Source: Clostridiaceae bacterium (GTDB lineage: Bacteria; Bacillota; Clostridia; Lachnospirales; Lachnospiraceae). Taken from it: a stretch of 64,000 nucleotides of DNA. Position numbers and translations under genes: made by a program. The notes below the pieces were generated by a model that had not been told where the DNA came from, searched no databases, and was given only the letters and a program-made list of their open reading frames with translations. Below, piece by piece: positions 44,505 through 53,271 of the stretch (position 1 is the first letter of the stretch; every line of letters begins with the position of its first letter). The DNA lies in assembly GCA_910574345.1 (NCBI GenBank), contig CAJSZV010000008.1, positions 124,001 to 188,000 of the forward strand. Direction: 5' to 3'.

Positions 44505-44732
44505 ATGAAAGAATTAGTTGAAGTAATGGCAAAAGCCCTTGTGGAACATCCCGAGGAAGTTTCTGTTACCGAAACCGAAAAGAACGGGGAGATGGTCATT
44601 GAATTAAAAGTGGCGCCCTCCGACATGGGTAAAGTTATTGGAAAACAGGGCAGAATCGCCAAAGCTATTCGTTCTGTTGTCAAGGCAGCAGCCTCGAAGG
44701 AAGACAAAAAAGTAGTTGTTGAGATTCAGTAA
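44505..44732 (+). CDS. khpA: KH-domain RNA-binding protein KhpA
   Basis: A 75-residue single KH domain (YlqC). The start at ATG 44505 follows GAGGTGAGG. The RNA-binding loop is DMGKVIGKQGRIAKAIR, a GxxG signature. With KhpB it binds many RNAs and affects cell division and envelope growth in Gram-positives. Lies 15 bases after rpsP and before an internal hairpin. Confidence 0.95.
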   Translation: MKELVEVMAKALVEHPEEVSVTETEKNGEMVIELKVAPSDMGKVIGKQGRIAKAIRSVVKAAASKEDKKVVVEIQ

Positions 44733-44737
44733 AAAGC

Positions 44738-44779
44738 AAGACCGCCGATCCCGCAGGGAAGACGGTCTTCATTTCTTTA
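44738..44779 (+). terminator. Internal hairpin between khpA and rimM
   Basis: AAGACCG / CGGTCTT (44738-44744, 44763-44769) around a loop of 18 bases, followed by CATTTCTTT. It may reduce read-through so that S16 is made in excess over RimM and TrmD. Confidence 0.5.
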
Positions 44780-44789
44780 GGAGTATTCA

Positions 44790-45302
44790 ATGGAAGACAC
44801 ATTGAGAGTAGGCGTGATTACAAGCACTCATGGAGTAAAGGGGGAGGTGAAGGTTTTCCCCACAACGGATGACGCCGGACGGTTTAAGCAATTGAAAGAA
44901 GTGCTTTTGGATACGGGAAAAGAGCGGATACCTATGGAAATTCAGCAGGTAAAGTTCTTCAAAAACATGGTGATCCTGAAATTCAAAGGCTTTGACAGTA
45001 TAAATGATATCGAGATCTACAAAGGGAAAGATCTACTGGTCACCAGGGACCATGCGGTGAAGCTGGGACCGGATGAGAATTTTATTGTGGATCTCATAGG
45101 GCTTAAGGTCATGACAGACGAAGGGGAGGAACTGGGAACTCTCACAGACGTGATTCAGACAGGAGCCAACGATGTGTATGAGGTTACCATGGAAAACAAA
45201 AAGACCCTGCTTCTTCCGGCAATCAAACAGTGTATTCTGAATGTGGATCTGGAGGAAGGGAAGGTTTTGGTTCATGTTATGGACGGACTGATGGATTTGT
45301 AG
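44790..45302 (+). CDS. rimM: Ribosome maturation factor RimM
   Basis: A 170-residue protein with N-terminal RimM domain ([20 protein letters not shown]) and C-terminal PRC barrel (about 95-168, [10 protein letters not shown]). It binds S19 and helps 30S head assembly. Start behind TAGGAG. Directly upstream of trmD as in most bacteria. Confidence 0.97.
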   Translation: MEDTLRVGVITSTHGVKGEVKVFPTTDDAGRFKQLKEVLLDTGKERIPMEIQQVKFFKNMVILKFKGFDSINDIEIYKGKDLLVTRDHAVKLGPDENFIVDLIGLKVMTDEGEELGTLTDVIQTGANDVYEVTMENKKTLLLPAIKQCILNVDLEEGKVLVHVMDGLMDL

Positions 45303-45324
45303 AAGCTTACAGAAAGGGCTTGCC

Positions 45325-46080
45325 ATGAATTATCATATTCTTACTCTGTTTCCGGAGATGGTTAAAAACGGGCTCTGCACCAGTGTTATCGGCCGGGCCG
45401 TGGAGAGGGGAATCATCCGCATCAATGCGGTCAATATACGGGATTATGCAAAGGACAGGCATCGGCAGGTAGATGATTATCCTTACGGCGGCGGGGCCGG
45501 TATGGTGATGCAGCCGGGGCCGGTGTGTGATTCCTATGAGGATCTTTGCAGGAGGATCGGAAAGCGTCCCAGAGTCATCTACATGACTCCTCAGGGCCGG
45601 GTGTTCAACCAGTCCATTGCCGAGGAACTGGCAAAGGAGGAGGATCTGGTGTTTCTCTGCGGTCATTACGAAGGCATAGACGAAAGGGCTCTGTCCCTTA
45701 TTGCCACGGATTACCTCTCCGCAGGCGATTACGTGCTTACGGGAGGGGAGCTTCCGGCTATGGTGATGATCGACTGTATTTCCCGGCTTGTTCCCGGAGT
45801 GCTGAGCAACAACGAGTCGGCGGAGATTGAATCCTTCCACGACAACCTGCTGGAATATCCTCAGTATACGAGGCCGGAAGAATATAAGGGCCTGAGAGTT
45901 CCCGATGTTCTCCTGTCAGGGCACCATAAGAATATCGAAACCTGGAGAAGGCAGGAGTCTATCCGCAGAACCTATGAGCGGCGGCCCGACCTGTTGGACC
46001 ATGCCAATCTGACGAGGAAGGAACAGGAATTTCTGGAAACTATTCGGTCAGAGGGGAAGGCGGCGGCTGCAGGAGTTTGA
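45325..46080 (+). CDS. trmD: tRNA (guanine-N1)-methyltransferase TrmD
   Basis: A 251-residue SPOUT methylase that makes m1G37 in tRNA and prevents frameshifting. Conserved segments are MNYHILTLFPEM, PYGGGAGMVMQPGP, the knotted SAM site LCGHYEGIDER and YVLTGGELPAMVMID. The catalytic Asp lies in the region VPDVLLSGHHKNIETWR. Starts 22 bases after rimM. Confidence 0.98.
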   Translation: MNYHILTLFPEMVKNGLCTSVIGRAVERGIIRINAVNIRDYAKDRHRQVDDYPYGGGAGMVMQPGPVCDSYEDLCRRIGKRPRVIYMTPQGRVFNQSIAEELAKEEDLVFLCGHYEGIDERALSLIATDYLSAGDYVLTGGELPAMVMIDCISRLVPGVLSNNESAEIESFHDNLLEYPQYTRPEEYKGLRVPDVLLSGHHKNIETWRRQESIRRTYERRPDLLDHANLTRKEQEFLETIRSEGKAAAAGV

Positions 46081-46089
46081 AAAAAGGGC

Positions 46090-46118
46090 TTGCACATAGG
46101 AAAATATTGTGATAGAAT
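46090..46118 (+). promoter_or_regulatory. Promoter of rplS
   Basis: TTGCAC (46090-46095), 17 bases, TAGAAT (46113-46118). The leader of about 80 bases could carry an L19-type autoregulatory structure, which I could not confirm. Confidence 0.65.
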
Positions 46119-46203
46119 AAGTTGGCTTTTAAATAAGAGATGGTCCTCTGTTACCGGAATGCAGGTATTAAGAACGTCAAATATATTTTCAGGAGGTTCC
46201 AAA

Positions 46204-46551
46204 GTGAACGAGATTATTAAAAGTATTGAAGCAACTCAGCTGAAAGCATCTGTGCCGGAGTTTCATGTTGGTGATACTGTAAAAGTATACAACAAGATCA
46301 AGGAAGGCAACCGCGAGAGAATCCAGGTATTCGAGGGTACTGTCATAAAGAGACAGAACGGCGGAGCGAGAGAGACCTTTACCGTGAGAAAGAATTCCAA
46401 CGGAATCGGTGTTGAGAAGACATGGCCGGTACATTCCCCATTTGTGGACAATATCGAAGTGGTAAGAAGAGGTAAAGTAAGAAGAGCGAAGCTGTACTAC
46501 TTAAGAGGCAGAGTTGGTAAGGCTGCTAAGGTAAAAGAGTTAGTAAAGTAA
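46204..46551 (+). CDS. rplS: 50S ribosomal protein L19
   Basis: A 115-residue L19 starting at GTG 46204, 7 bases after AGGAGG; longer in-frame extensions upstream have no ribosome site and are not conserved. Contains [34 protein letters not shown] and [20 protein letters not shown]. Own promoter upstream and a hairpin downstream. Confidence 0.97.
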   Translation: MNEIIKSIEATQLKASVPEFHVGDTVKVYNKIKEGNRERIQVFEGTVIKRQNGGARETFTVRKNSNGIGVEKTWPVHSPFVDNIEVVRRGKVRRAKLYYLRGRVGKAAKVKELVK

Positions 46552-46569
46552 GATTTCAGATGAGACCAG

Positions 46570-46598
46570 GGGGGACAATAATTTATTTATTGTCCCCC
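46570..46598 (+). terminator. Stem-loop after rplS
   Basis: Perfect 12-bp stem GGGGGACAATAA / TTATTGTCCCCC with a 5-base loop, 18 bases after the stop codon. No T tract follows. Confidence 0.65.
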
Positions 46599-46639
46599 TA
46601 TGTGTACATGGGCGGAAAGGAATACGGGCAGGTGTAAGG

Positions 46640-47185
46640 TTGGAATTTTATCAGGTAGAAGAGACCAACACCTTAAGACGGGTGATTGGATGGATTGTGG
46701 ATATTGCAGTGGTCATCTCCCTGGCATGGTTTGTAGTCTATGGGTATGGAACCCAGGTCAGGATGGCCGGACAGTCCATGACGCCTCAGCTTCTGGGTGA
46801 GGATGTGGTGCTTATGGACCGTCTCACATACGATTTTACGGATCCGGCCAGATTTGATATCGTGGTGTTTGAGCGGGAGGACCACAAATTCAATGTGAAG
46901 AGAGTCATCGGCCTTCCGGGAGAGGTGGTTCAGATCATAGACAACCTGGTCTATATTAATGACGAACCTCTTGAGGCGGAAAACGGACTGAACCAGGTAG
47001 TGCTGGCAGGAATCGCGGAGAATCCGGTTACACTGGGGGAGGATGAATATTTTCTCCTTGGAGATAACCGGGACGGCAGTGAGGACAGCCGTTTTGTGAA
47101 TATTGGGAATGTAAAGAGGGAGCAGATCCGCGGAAAAGTGTGGCTGCGGCTGCTGCCTTTGATTGATATAGGACTCGTAGAGTAG
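46640..47185 (+). CDS. lepB: Signal peptidase I
   Basis: A 181-residue type I signal peptidase with one N-terminal membrane anchor (about 17-38) and the catalytic domain outside. The Ser-Lys dyad is S46 in MAGQSMTPQLL and K87 in NVKRVIGLPGE; GDNRDGSEDSR is the third box. No ATG lies in frame early enough, so the start is the TTG at 46640 with AGGTG upstream. Encoded between rplS and rbgA, the usual Firmicutes position. Confidence 0.94.
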   Translation: MEFYQVEETNTLRRVIGWIVDIAVVISLAWFVVYGYGTQVRMAGQSMTPQLLGEDVVLMDRLTYDFTDPARFDIVVFEREDHKFNVKRVIGLPGEVVQIIDNLVYINDEPLEAENGLNQVVLAGIAENPVTLGEDEYFLLGDNRDGSEDSRFVNIGNVKREQIRGKVWLRLLPLIDIGLVE

Positions 47186-47194
47186 GAGCGGAAT

Positions 47195-48094
47195 ATGAAT
47201 ATACAGTGGTATCCGGGGCACATGACGAGGGCGAAGCGTGCCATGAAGGAAGACATAAAACTTATTGATCTCATCATTGAGCTGGTGGACGCCAGGGTTC
47301 CTTATTCCAGCAGGAATCCGGACATTGATGAGCTGGGGCGCCAGAAGTCCCGGCTGGTCCTGTTAAACAAAGCAGATCTGGCCAATGAGACGTGGAATGA
47401 TGCCTGGGCGTCTTATTATCGGTCCCAGGGGTTCCAGACGGTGAAGCTGGATTCCCGAAGCCGGGCCGGGCTTAACAAGATCCAGGCAGCTGTTTTGGAG
47501 GCCTGCCGGGAGAAGATCGAGAGGGATAAAAAGAGAGGAATACTGAACCGGCCCGTTCGTGCCATGGTAGTGGGAATTCCCAATGTGGGGAAATCCACCT
47601 TTATCAATTCCTACGCAGGCAAGGCCTGCGCCAAGACGGGCAATAAACCGGGAGTGACCAGAGGCAATCAATGGATCCGCCTGAACAAGACTCTGGAACT
47701 TTTGGATACGCCGGGGATTTTGTGGCCCCGGTTTGAGAATCAGGAGGTAGGGGTTCATCTGGCTCTTATCGGTTCCATCAATGACGAGATTCTTGATAAG
47801 GAAGAACTGGCTCTTAAATTGATCAATTTTCTGAACAGCCGGTATCCTCAGGTCCTTAAGGAGCGGTTTGGAGAAGCCTTGGGAGAAGAGGGGGGTGACG
47901 AGGAAAGGCAGGATATGATTGCTGATCCCGCCCACGACGACGAAAGTCTTAAGGTTCTTAAGAGCATAGCCAGGATACGGGGATGCCTCGTAAAAGGCAG
48001 CGGGTATGATCTGAAGAAGGCGGCGAACCTTTTGCTGGACGACTTTCGCGGCGGGAAACTGGGAAGGATTACCCTGGAATTTCCTCCGGCTTAG
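47195..48094 (+). CDS. rbgA: Ribosome biogenesis GTPase RbgA (YlqF)
   Basis: A 299-residue circularly permuted GTPase: G4 (LLNKADL) comes first, then G1 ([13 protein letters not shown]) and G3 (LDTPGILWP). It acts late in 50S assembly, recruiting L16. The N-terminus [20 protein letters not shown] is typical. Starts 9 bases after lepB. Confidence 0.97.
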   Translation: MNIQWYPGHMTRAKRAMKEDIKLIDLIIELVDARVPYSSRNPDIDELGRQKSRLVLLNKADLANETWNDAWASYYRSQGFQTVKLDSRSRAGLNKIQAAVLEACREKIERDKKRGILNRPVRAMVVGIPNVGKSTFINSYAGKACAKTGNKPGVTRGNQWIRLNKTLELLDTPGILWPRFENQEVGVHLALIGSINDEILDKEELALKLINFLNSRYPQVLKERFGEALGEEGGDEERQDMIADPAHDDESLKVLKSIARIRGCLVKGSGYDLKKAANLLLDDFRGGKLGRITLEFPPA

Positions 48095-48153
48095 ACAGGC
48101 AGGAAGACACCTTGTCTGAAGGGTTACTATCACGAAAGAGGAATGGAGAGATT

Positions 48154-48828
48154 ATGGCAGTGAGAACTTTGACAGGCGAAAAGCTTGAAAAAGAACTGGC
48201 CCGCCTGGAGGCCATGAAAGAATATGAATATACGTATGAGGCATGTTCCCATATCTGCGGAATCGACGAGGCGGGAAGGGGGCCCCTTGCAGGGCCAGTG
48301 GTGGCGGCTGCTGTGATTCTTCCAAAGGACTGTCAAATTCTGTATCTCAATGATTCCAAGAAGCTCTCCCAGCAAAAAAGAGAGTTTCTTTATGAGGAGA
48401 TTACAAAAAAAGCCCTTGCCTATGGAATCGGTATGGCAAGTCCGGGACGCATTGATGAGATCAATATTCTTAGAGCCACCTATGAAGCCATGAGCCAGGC
48501 AGTGGAAAAGCTGGGAATCCTGCCGGATATTCTGCTGAACGACGCAGTGACCATACCGGGTATTGACATCATGCAGGTTCCTATTATAAAGGGGGATGCC
48601 AAGAGCGTGTCCATCGCTGCGGCCAGTATTCTCGCCAAAGTGACCAGGGACCGGATGATGACGGAATATGACAAAATATATCCTCAGTATGGATTTGCCA
48701 AACACAAAGGTTATGGGACAGCCCTGCATATAGAAGCTCTCCATAAACACGGGCCATGCCCCATTCACCGGCGGACCTTCCTTAAGAATTTTCACCTGGA
48801 GGACAAGAGTGGCACGGAAGAATCGTGA
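48154..48828 (+). CDS. rnhB: Ribonuclease HII
   Basis: A 224-residue RNase HII removing ribonucleotides from DNA and RNA primers. The start at ATG 48154 follows GGAGAG. The N-terminal extension (about 35 residues) precedes the core [20 protein letters not shown]. The acidic residues are D and E of DEAG and the later Asp in [10 protein letters not shown] and TEYDKIYP. It overlaps the yraN gene by 20 bases. Confidence 0.96.
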   Translation: MAVRTLTGEKLEKELARLEAMKEYEYTYEACSHICGIDEAGRGPLAGPVVAAAVILPKDCQILYLNDSKKLSQQKREFLYEEITKKALAYGIGMASPGRIDEINILRATYEAMSQAVEKLGILPDILLNDAVTIPGIDIMQVPIIKGDAKSVSIAAASILAKVTRDRMMTEYDKIYPQYGFAKHKGYGTALHIEALHKHGPCPIHRRTFLKNFHLEDKSGTEES

Positions 48829-49168
48829 GAACAGGAGAATCATCGGCAGCCGTTACGAGGAAGCAGCGGCTGCTTTTTTAAAAGATCAGGGGTATGAGAT
48901 TGTAGAGCGAAATTACAGAGACCGTCAGGGGGAGATCGACTTGATCGCAAGGGACGGCCCATACCTTGTGTTTGTGGAAGTGAAGTATCGGAAAGACACA
49001 GGGACGGGATATCCTGAGGAGGCGGTTCATGGGGGAAAGCAGAAAACAATACGGCGTACTGCTTCCTATTATATGTACAGCCGCGGACTTGGGGAAGAGA
49101 CGCCGTGCAGGTTTGATGTGGTAGCCATTACGGGCAGCGAGATCCGGGTCATCAGAAACGCATTCTAG
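48809..49168 (+). CDS. yraN: YraN family (UPF0102) nuclease-like protein
   Basis: A 119-residue protein with the restriction-endonuclease-like fold: [30 protein letters not shown] and VFVEVKYRK give the D-(E/x)-K core. It starts at a GTG (48809) inside the 3' end of rnhB, with GAGGA upstream. Biochemical role is unsettled; it may be a Holliday-junction-type nuclease. The rnhB-yraN pair is widely conserved. Confidence 0.92.
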   Translation: MARKNRENRRIIGSRYEEAAAAFLKDQGYEIVERNYRDRQGEIDLIARDGPYLVFVEVKYRKDTGTGYPEEAVHGGKQKTIRRTASYYMYSRGLGEETPCRFDVVAITGSEIRVIRNAF

Positions 49169-49220
49169 GATAAGGGTGAATTTCCCCAAGACACCGGCAG
49201 TCTGAAAAGGAGATGTGATC

Positions 49221-50072
49221 ATGAAGATAGATTGGATACGAAAAGGCCATAAGCCTGTCATGACGGATGTGGAACGGGAAGGGGTTTCCTACCTTGCCTT
49301 TCCACTTCTTGAAGAGACAGGGATTGTGAGCCACGGATTTTCTACCAGAATCGGCGGAGTCAGCCAGGGAAAATACAGCACCATGAATTTTACCTTTACC
49401 AGAGGAGATAATCCGGAACATGTTATGGAAAATTACCGGCGCATGGCCAGGGCTTTAGGAGTGGATGAAACACGTATGGTTCTGTCCTGGCAGACCCACA
49501 CCACCAATGTGAGGAAGGTCACAGAGGAGGACGCCGGAAAAGGGATTGTGAAGGAACGGGATTACGGCCAGGTGGACGGTCTGATTACGGATGTGCCCGG
49601 AATCACCCTGGTGACCTTTTATGCGGACTGTGTTCCCCTGTATTTTGTGGATCCGGTACATAAGGCCATCGGTCTGAGTCATTCCGGCTGGAGGGGAACC
49701 GTAAGACGCATGGGGCAGGTGACTCTTTCGGCCATGAAGGAGCACTACGGCACGCAGCCGGAGGATGTATTGTGCTGTATAGGCCCCAGCATCTGTCAGG
49801 ACTGTTTTGAAGTGGGAGAAGAAGTGATTCTGGAGTTTCAGAAGGAATTTGACAAGAGCCATTGGACAGAGTTGTTCTACAAAAAGGATAACGGCAGGTA
49901 TCAGCTGGATCTGTGGAAGGCCAATGAGATCATACTGGGGGAGGCAGGGGTGAGAAAAGAGCACATCCAAGTGACGGATATCTGTACCCACTGCAACCCG
50001 GAGTATTTGTTCTCCCACAGAACCTGCGGCAATGAGAGAGGCAATCTGGCGGCGTTTCTCTCGTTGAGGTAG
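49221..50072 (+). CDS. pgeF: Peptidoglycan editing factor PgeF (YlmD/laccase domain)
   Basis: A 283-residue Cu/Zn-site protein formerly called multicopper polyphenol oxidase; family members also have purine nucleoside phosphorylase activity. The start at ATG 49221 follows AGGAGATG. Metal-site residues lie in SHGFSTRIGGVS, ADCVPLYFVDP with Cys, SHSGWRGTVRR with His, and CIGPSICQDCFEV. Convergent with prs and separated from it by a long hairpin. Confidence 0.92.
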   Translation: MKIDWIRKGHKPVMTDVEREGVSYLAFPLLEETGIVSHGFSTRIGGVSQGKYSTMNFTFTRGDNPEHVMENYRRMARALGVDETRMVLSWQTHTTNVRKVTEEDAGKGIVKERDYGQVDGLITDVPGITLVTFYADCVPLYFVDPVHKAIGLSHSGWRGTVRRMGQVTLSAMKEHYGTQPEDVLCCIGPSICQDCFEVGEEVILEFQKEFDKSHWTELFYKKDNGRYQLDLWKANEIILGEAGVRKEHIQVTDICTHCNPEYLFSHRTCGNERGNLAAFLSLR

Positions 50073-50087
50073 ACATTGGGTAACCCT

Positions 50088-50151
50088 CATCATCAAAAAG
50101 CAGCCCCCTTCATGATTGATATCATCGTGAATAGGGCTGTTTTTGATGATG
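50088..50151. terminator. Bidirectional terminator between pgeF and prs
   Basis: CATCATCAAAAAGCAGCCC (50088-50106) pairs with GGGCTGTTTTTGATGATG (50134-50151) with one bulged base, giving an A/T-flanked stem that serves both strands. Confidence 0.8.
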
Positions 50152-50157
50152 CAGATG

Positions 50158-51348
50158 TCAGTCGCTTCCGGTAGAGCGATATCTTTGAATCCGCTCCTGG
50201 ATTTTGAGGGTGGGAGACAGGGATTTGCCGATAGGCACATCATGATTCAGGGAGTTGATGATAGCAGCCAGGTATTTGCTCATATCCGCCTCCAGATACC
50301 ATTTCCTTGAGAGAAGCTCTTCGGTGCGGTAGTTTAAGTTGGTGGTGATCACATAGTCTATGTAGCCTTTTTCATGAAATTCGTCGAATTTCTCCAGGCC
50401 GTTTGTGAACAAACCGAAGGTGCAGCAGATGACCACTTTCTTTGCCCTGCGTTCTTTTAATTCTTTGGCAGTGTCCAGCATACTCTCCCCGGAGGAGATC
50501 ATGTCGTCAATAATCAGCACCGTCTTTCCTTCCACGGAAGAACCTAAGAATTCATGGGCTACAATAGGATTGCGGCCGCCCACGATTCTGGAATAGTCAC
50601 GGCGCTTGTAAAACATGCCCATGTCAACACTCAGATTGTTGGCTAAGTATACGGCCCGGTCCATGGCGCCCTCGTCAGGGCTTATGACCATCAGGTGTTC
50701 CTTGTCAATGGTCAGGTCAGGGTCATAGCGCAGAAGGGCTTTGATAAACTGGTAAGTGGGCATAAAATTATCAAAACCATTGAGGGGAATGGCATTCTGC
50801 ACTCTGGGATCGTGGGCGTCAAAGGTAATGATATTGGCAGCTCCCATGGCGACCAGCTCTTCCAGAGCCATAGCACAGTCTAAGGATTCCCTGGAACTTC
50901 TTTTGTGCTGCCTGCTCTCATAGAGAAAGGGCATGACGACGGTTACACGGTGGGCAGTGGCGGCAGTGACGCTGATGAGCCGTTTCAGATCCTGAAAATG
51001 ATCATCCGGAGACATGTGGTTCACATGGCCGTACATGCGGTAGGTCAGGCTGTGATTGGTCACGTCAGCCATGGCGAAAATGTCGGTTCCGCGGGCCGAT
51101 TCCGCAAGAACGGCCTTGGCCTCTCCCGAACCGAAGCGGGGACACTTAAAACTTAAAAGATAAGAATCTGCTCCGTAACCGCGGTAGTTTAAATCCGCTT
51201 TCCGGCGGATCAGTTCTTCCATATCGTGCCGGCGGAAAGCCACGATATGCTCATTTACCAGTGAAGCCAGTTCTTTACATCCCTCCAGGGCAGCCAGTTT
51301 TAACGGCGCCACAGGTAGGTAATCCTTAAATACATAATCATCTGCCAT
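50158..51348 (-). CDS. prs: Ribose-phosphate pyrophosphokinase, long divergent type
   Basis: A 396-residue PRPP synthetase, about 80 residues longer than the usual 315. It has duplicated phosphoribosyltransferase-like domains. The ribose-phosphate loop is VLIIDDMISSGESMLD, where the common form is DD(I/M)-x-D-T-(A/G)-G. ATP and metal-site regions are seen in VTVVMPFLYESRQHKRSSRE and ITFDAHDPRVQNAIP. This long type occurs in Lachnospiraceae and relatives; the extra N-terminal 40 residues and the C-terminal extension (about 40 residues ending RYRSTGSD) are typical of it. Own promoter at 51434-51405. Confidence 0.88.
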   Translation of the reverse strand: MADDYVFKDYLPVAPLKLAALEGCKELASLVNEHIVAFRRHDMEELIRRKADLNYRGYGADSYLLSFKCPRFGSGEAKAVLAESARGTDIFAMADVTNHSLTYRMYGHVNHMSPDDHFQDLKRLISVTAATAHRVTVVMPFLYESRQHKRSSRESLDCAMALEELVAMGAANIITFDAHDPRVQNAIPLNGFDNFMPTYQFIKALLRYDPDLTIDKEHLMVISPDEGAMDRAVYLANNLSVDMGMFYKRRDYSRIVGGRNPIVAHEFLGSSVEGKTVLIIDDMISSGESMLDTAKELKERRAKKVVICCTFGLFTNGLEKFDEFHEKGYIDYVITTNLNYRTEELLSRKWYLEADMSKYLAAIINSLNHDVPIGKSLSPTLKIQERIQRYRSTGSD

Positions 51349-51404
51349 GAAAGAGATTCCTCCATATTCGTAGTGATGGCGACTTCAGGTTATAGATTAA
51401 TTTA

Positions 51405-51434
51405 TTTATACCATTTTTTTACAAAGCCAGTCAA
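51405..51434 (-). promoter_or_regulatory. Promoter of prs
   Basis: On the reverse strand TTGACT (51434-51429), 18 bases, TATAAA (51410-51405). Confidence 0.6.
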
Positions 51435-51500
51435 TCCATATCAGAGAAGTTTCCCAAAAAGTGCAATTTTTATGTAGGAATTATGGATGGGGAGGGGTCC

Positions 51501-51684
51501 GCCTGGGGAGGATTGGTGTATTCCCATTCGGGACCGCTTACGCTTAGGTTCGCCTAGCGTGCCGAAAAGCCGCCAGTGGCGGGTTTGAGTGCTCCCTGCA
51601 GCGGTACTAAGTCCGCAAAATACGCGGACTAAGGACCGGCGGGTCAAATATCCCTCATCGGGAATACACCAATCCTCCCCAGGC
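51501..51684. repeat. Multi-hairpin element B with 25-bp perfect terminal inverted repeats
   Basis: Positions 51501-51525 are the exact reverse complement of 51660-51684 (arms start GCCTGGGGAGG and end GTATTCCC on the left). Inside are three hairpins: ACGCTTAGG-TTCG-CCTAGCGT (51540-51560), AAGCCGCCA-G-TGGCGGGTT (51567-51585) followed by TTGAGT, and AGTCCGC-AAAATAC-GCGGACT (51610-51630). It has no coding frame. It looks like a MITE-like or REP-like element or a structured RNA. The middle hairpin matches element A at 41417-41433. Confidence 0.7.
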
Positions 51685-51832
51685 TACGCATTCCCATGCC
51701 TTAATTACAGAAAAATTGTTGATATGACGCGGGGAGCCAAATTTGTTTTATAGCAAAGAGGAAATACCTTAAAAGCACCACAATATACCAAGTGAATGCG
51801 ATTCTTCAATTGAATAATCCCAGAACCCTCCC

Positions 51833-51861
51833 TTTACAAAAAATGGGAATCTTGCTATCAT
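51833..51861 (+). promoter_or_regulatory. Promoter of DUF512-der operon
   Basis: TTTACA (51833-51838), 17 bases, TATCAT (51856-51861), 30 bases before the ATG. Confidence 0.6.
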
Positions 51862-51891
51862 TAACTTAAGATGAGAAAGGAATGAAAGGAT

Positions 51892-53271
51892 ATGAGAAGA
51901 GGACATGTGATCAAGTCGGTGGATCCGGGGTCGATTGCAGAGGAATTGGGAGTGGAGGCGGGAGACCGCCTGTTATCCGTTAACGGACATGAGCCGGAGG
52001 ACATCTTTGATTATGAATATTATATAAGAAATGAAGCCGTCACCGTGATCATATCAAAGGAGAATGGGGAGGAGTGGGAGCTGGATATTGAGAATGATTA
52101 TGAGGATTTGGGGATTACCTTTGAGAACGGGCTTATGAGCGAATACCGTTCCTGCAGGAACCAATGTATTTTCTGTTTCATTGATCAGATGCCGAAGGGA
52201 ATGAGGGATACCCTTTATTTTAAGGATGACGATTCCAGGCTTTCTTTTTTGCAGGGCAATTATGTTACACTGACCAATATGTCAGAAAAGGATGTGGAGC
52301 GGATTATCCGTTTTAAGCTGGCGCCTATTAACATATCCGTCCACACCACCAATCCTGCACTTCGCTGTGAGATGCTTCACAACCGGTTCGCGGGGGAGGC
52401 CTTAAAGATCATGGACAGGCTTTATGAGGCGGGGACTCCCATGAACGGACAGATCGTTATGTGCAAAGGAGTGAATGACGGGGAAGAACTGGAACGGACC
52501 ATAAGGGATCTGACCGCCTATATTCCCTGCATGGAGAGTGTGTCCGTGGTTCCTGTGGGACTGTCCAAGTTTCGGGAAGGCCTTTATCCCCTTGAGCCGG
52601 TGACAAAGGAGGACGCTGTCCGCACCATAGAGATAGTGGAGAGGTGGCAGGAAAAGATCTGCAGGGAGCACGGAATTCATTTTATCCATGCCAGCGATGA
52701 GTTTTATATTCTGGCAGGATACGATATGCCGGAGGAGGAGAGATATGACGGATATGTCCAGCTTGAGAACGGGGTAGGCATGGTCCGGCTTTTTATGGAT
52801 GAAGTCCGGGAAGCCTTAAAAGGGCTGGAGGGAGATGATCGGAAGGGGGAGATCTCCATAGCCACAGGGGTCCTGGCCTATGAATATATGAGCCGGGCTC
52901 TCGAAGAGATAAAAGGGAAATATCCGGGCATTACCGTACACCTGTACAAGATTGTCAATGAGTTTTTCGGGGAGCAGATTACAGTGGCCGGTCTGATTAC
53001 CGGAGGGGACTTAATCAGGCAGTTAAAGGGCAGGCCTTTAGGGGAGCGGCTTTTGCTTCCGTCTGTCATGTTTCGCAGCGGAGAAGAGGTATTCCTGGAT
53101 GATGTTACCAGGGAAGAGGTAAAAACCGCTTTACAAGTACGGGTTAATATTGTAAAATCAAGCGGACAAGATTTTGTGAACGCAGTGCTGTATCCCCAGA
53201 ATGAAGAAGGAGCTCTTTTTTACGACGGATACGAATTGTCATATATGGAAGGAAAAGGAGACAAGGCATGA
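51892..53271 (+). CDS. DUF512 family PDZ/radical-SAM-like protein
   Basis: A 459-residue protein with an N-terminal PDZ-like domain (about 1-65, [20 protein letters not shown]) and a central radical-SAM-type core in which C88, C92 and C95 form CRNQCIFC (C-x3-C-x2-C) for a [4Fe-4S] cluster. The DUF512 domain at the C-terminus has [12 protein letters not shown] and [19 protein letters not shown]. It is almost always next to der in Firmicutes; the reaction is unknown. It overlaps der by 4 bases, so the two are coupled. Confidence 0.92.
   Translation: MRRGHVIKSVDPGSIAEELGVEAGDRLLSVNGHEPEDIFDYEYYIRNEAVTVIISKENGEEWELDIENDYEDLGITFENGLMSEYRSCRNQCIFCFIDQMPKGMRDTLYFKDDDSRLSFLQGNYVTLTNMSEKDVERIIRFKLAPINISVHTTNPALRCEMLHNRFAGEALKIMDRLYEAGTPMNGQIVMCKGVNDGEELERTIRDLTAYIPCMESVSVVPVGLSKFREGLYPLEPVTKEDAVRTIEIVERWQEKICREHGIHFIHASDEFYILAGYDMPEEERYDGYVQLENGVGMVRLFMDEVREALKGLEGDDRKGEISIATGVLAYEYMSRALEEIKGKYPGITVHLYKIVNEFFGEQITVAGLITGGDLIRQLKGRPLGERLLLPSVMFRSGEEVFLDDVTREEVKTALQVRVNIVKSSGQDFVNAVLYPQNEEGALFYDGYELSYMEGKGDKA

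Larger units (their letters stand above)
51349..51891. other. Intergenic region between prs and DUF512 gene
   Basis: This 543-base stretch between divergent genes holds the prs promoter, the structured element B at 51501-51684, and the promoter of the DUF512 gene (51833-51861). The 51700-51830 part shows nothing recognisable. Confidence 0.5.
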
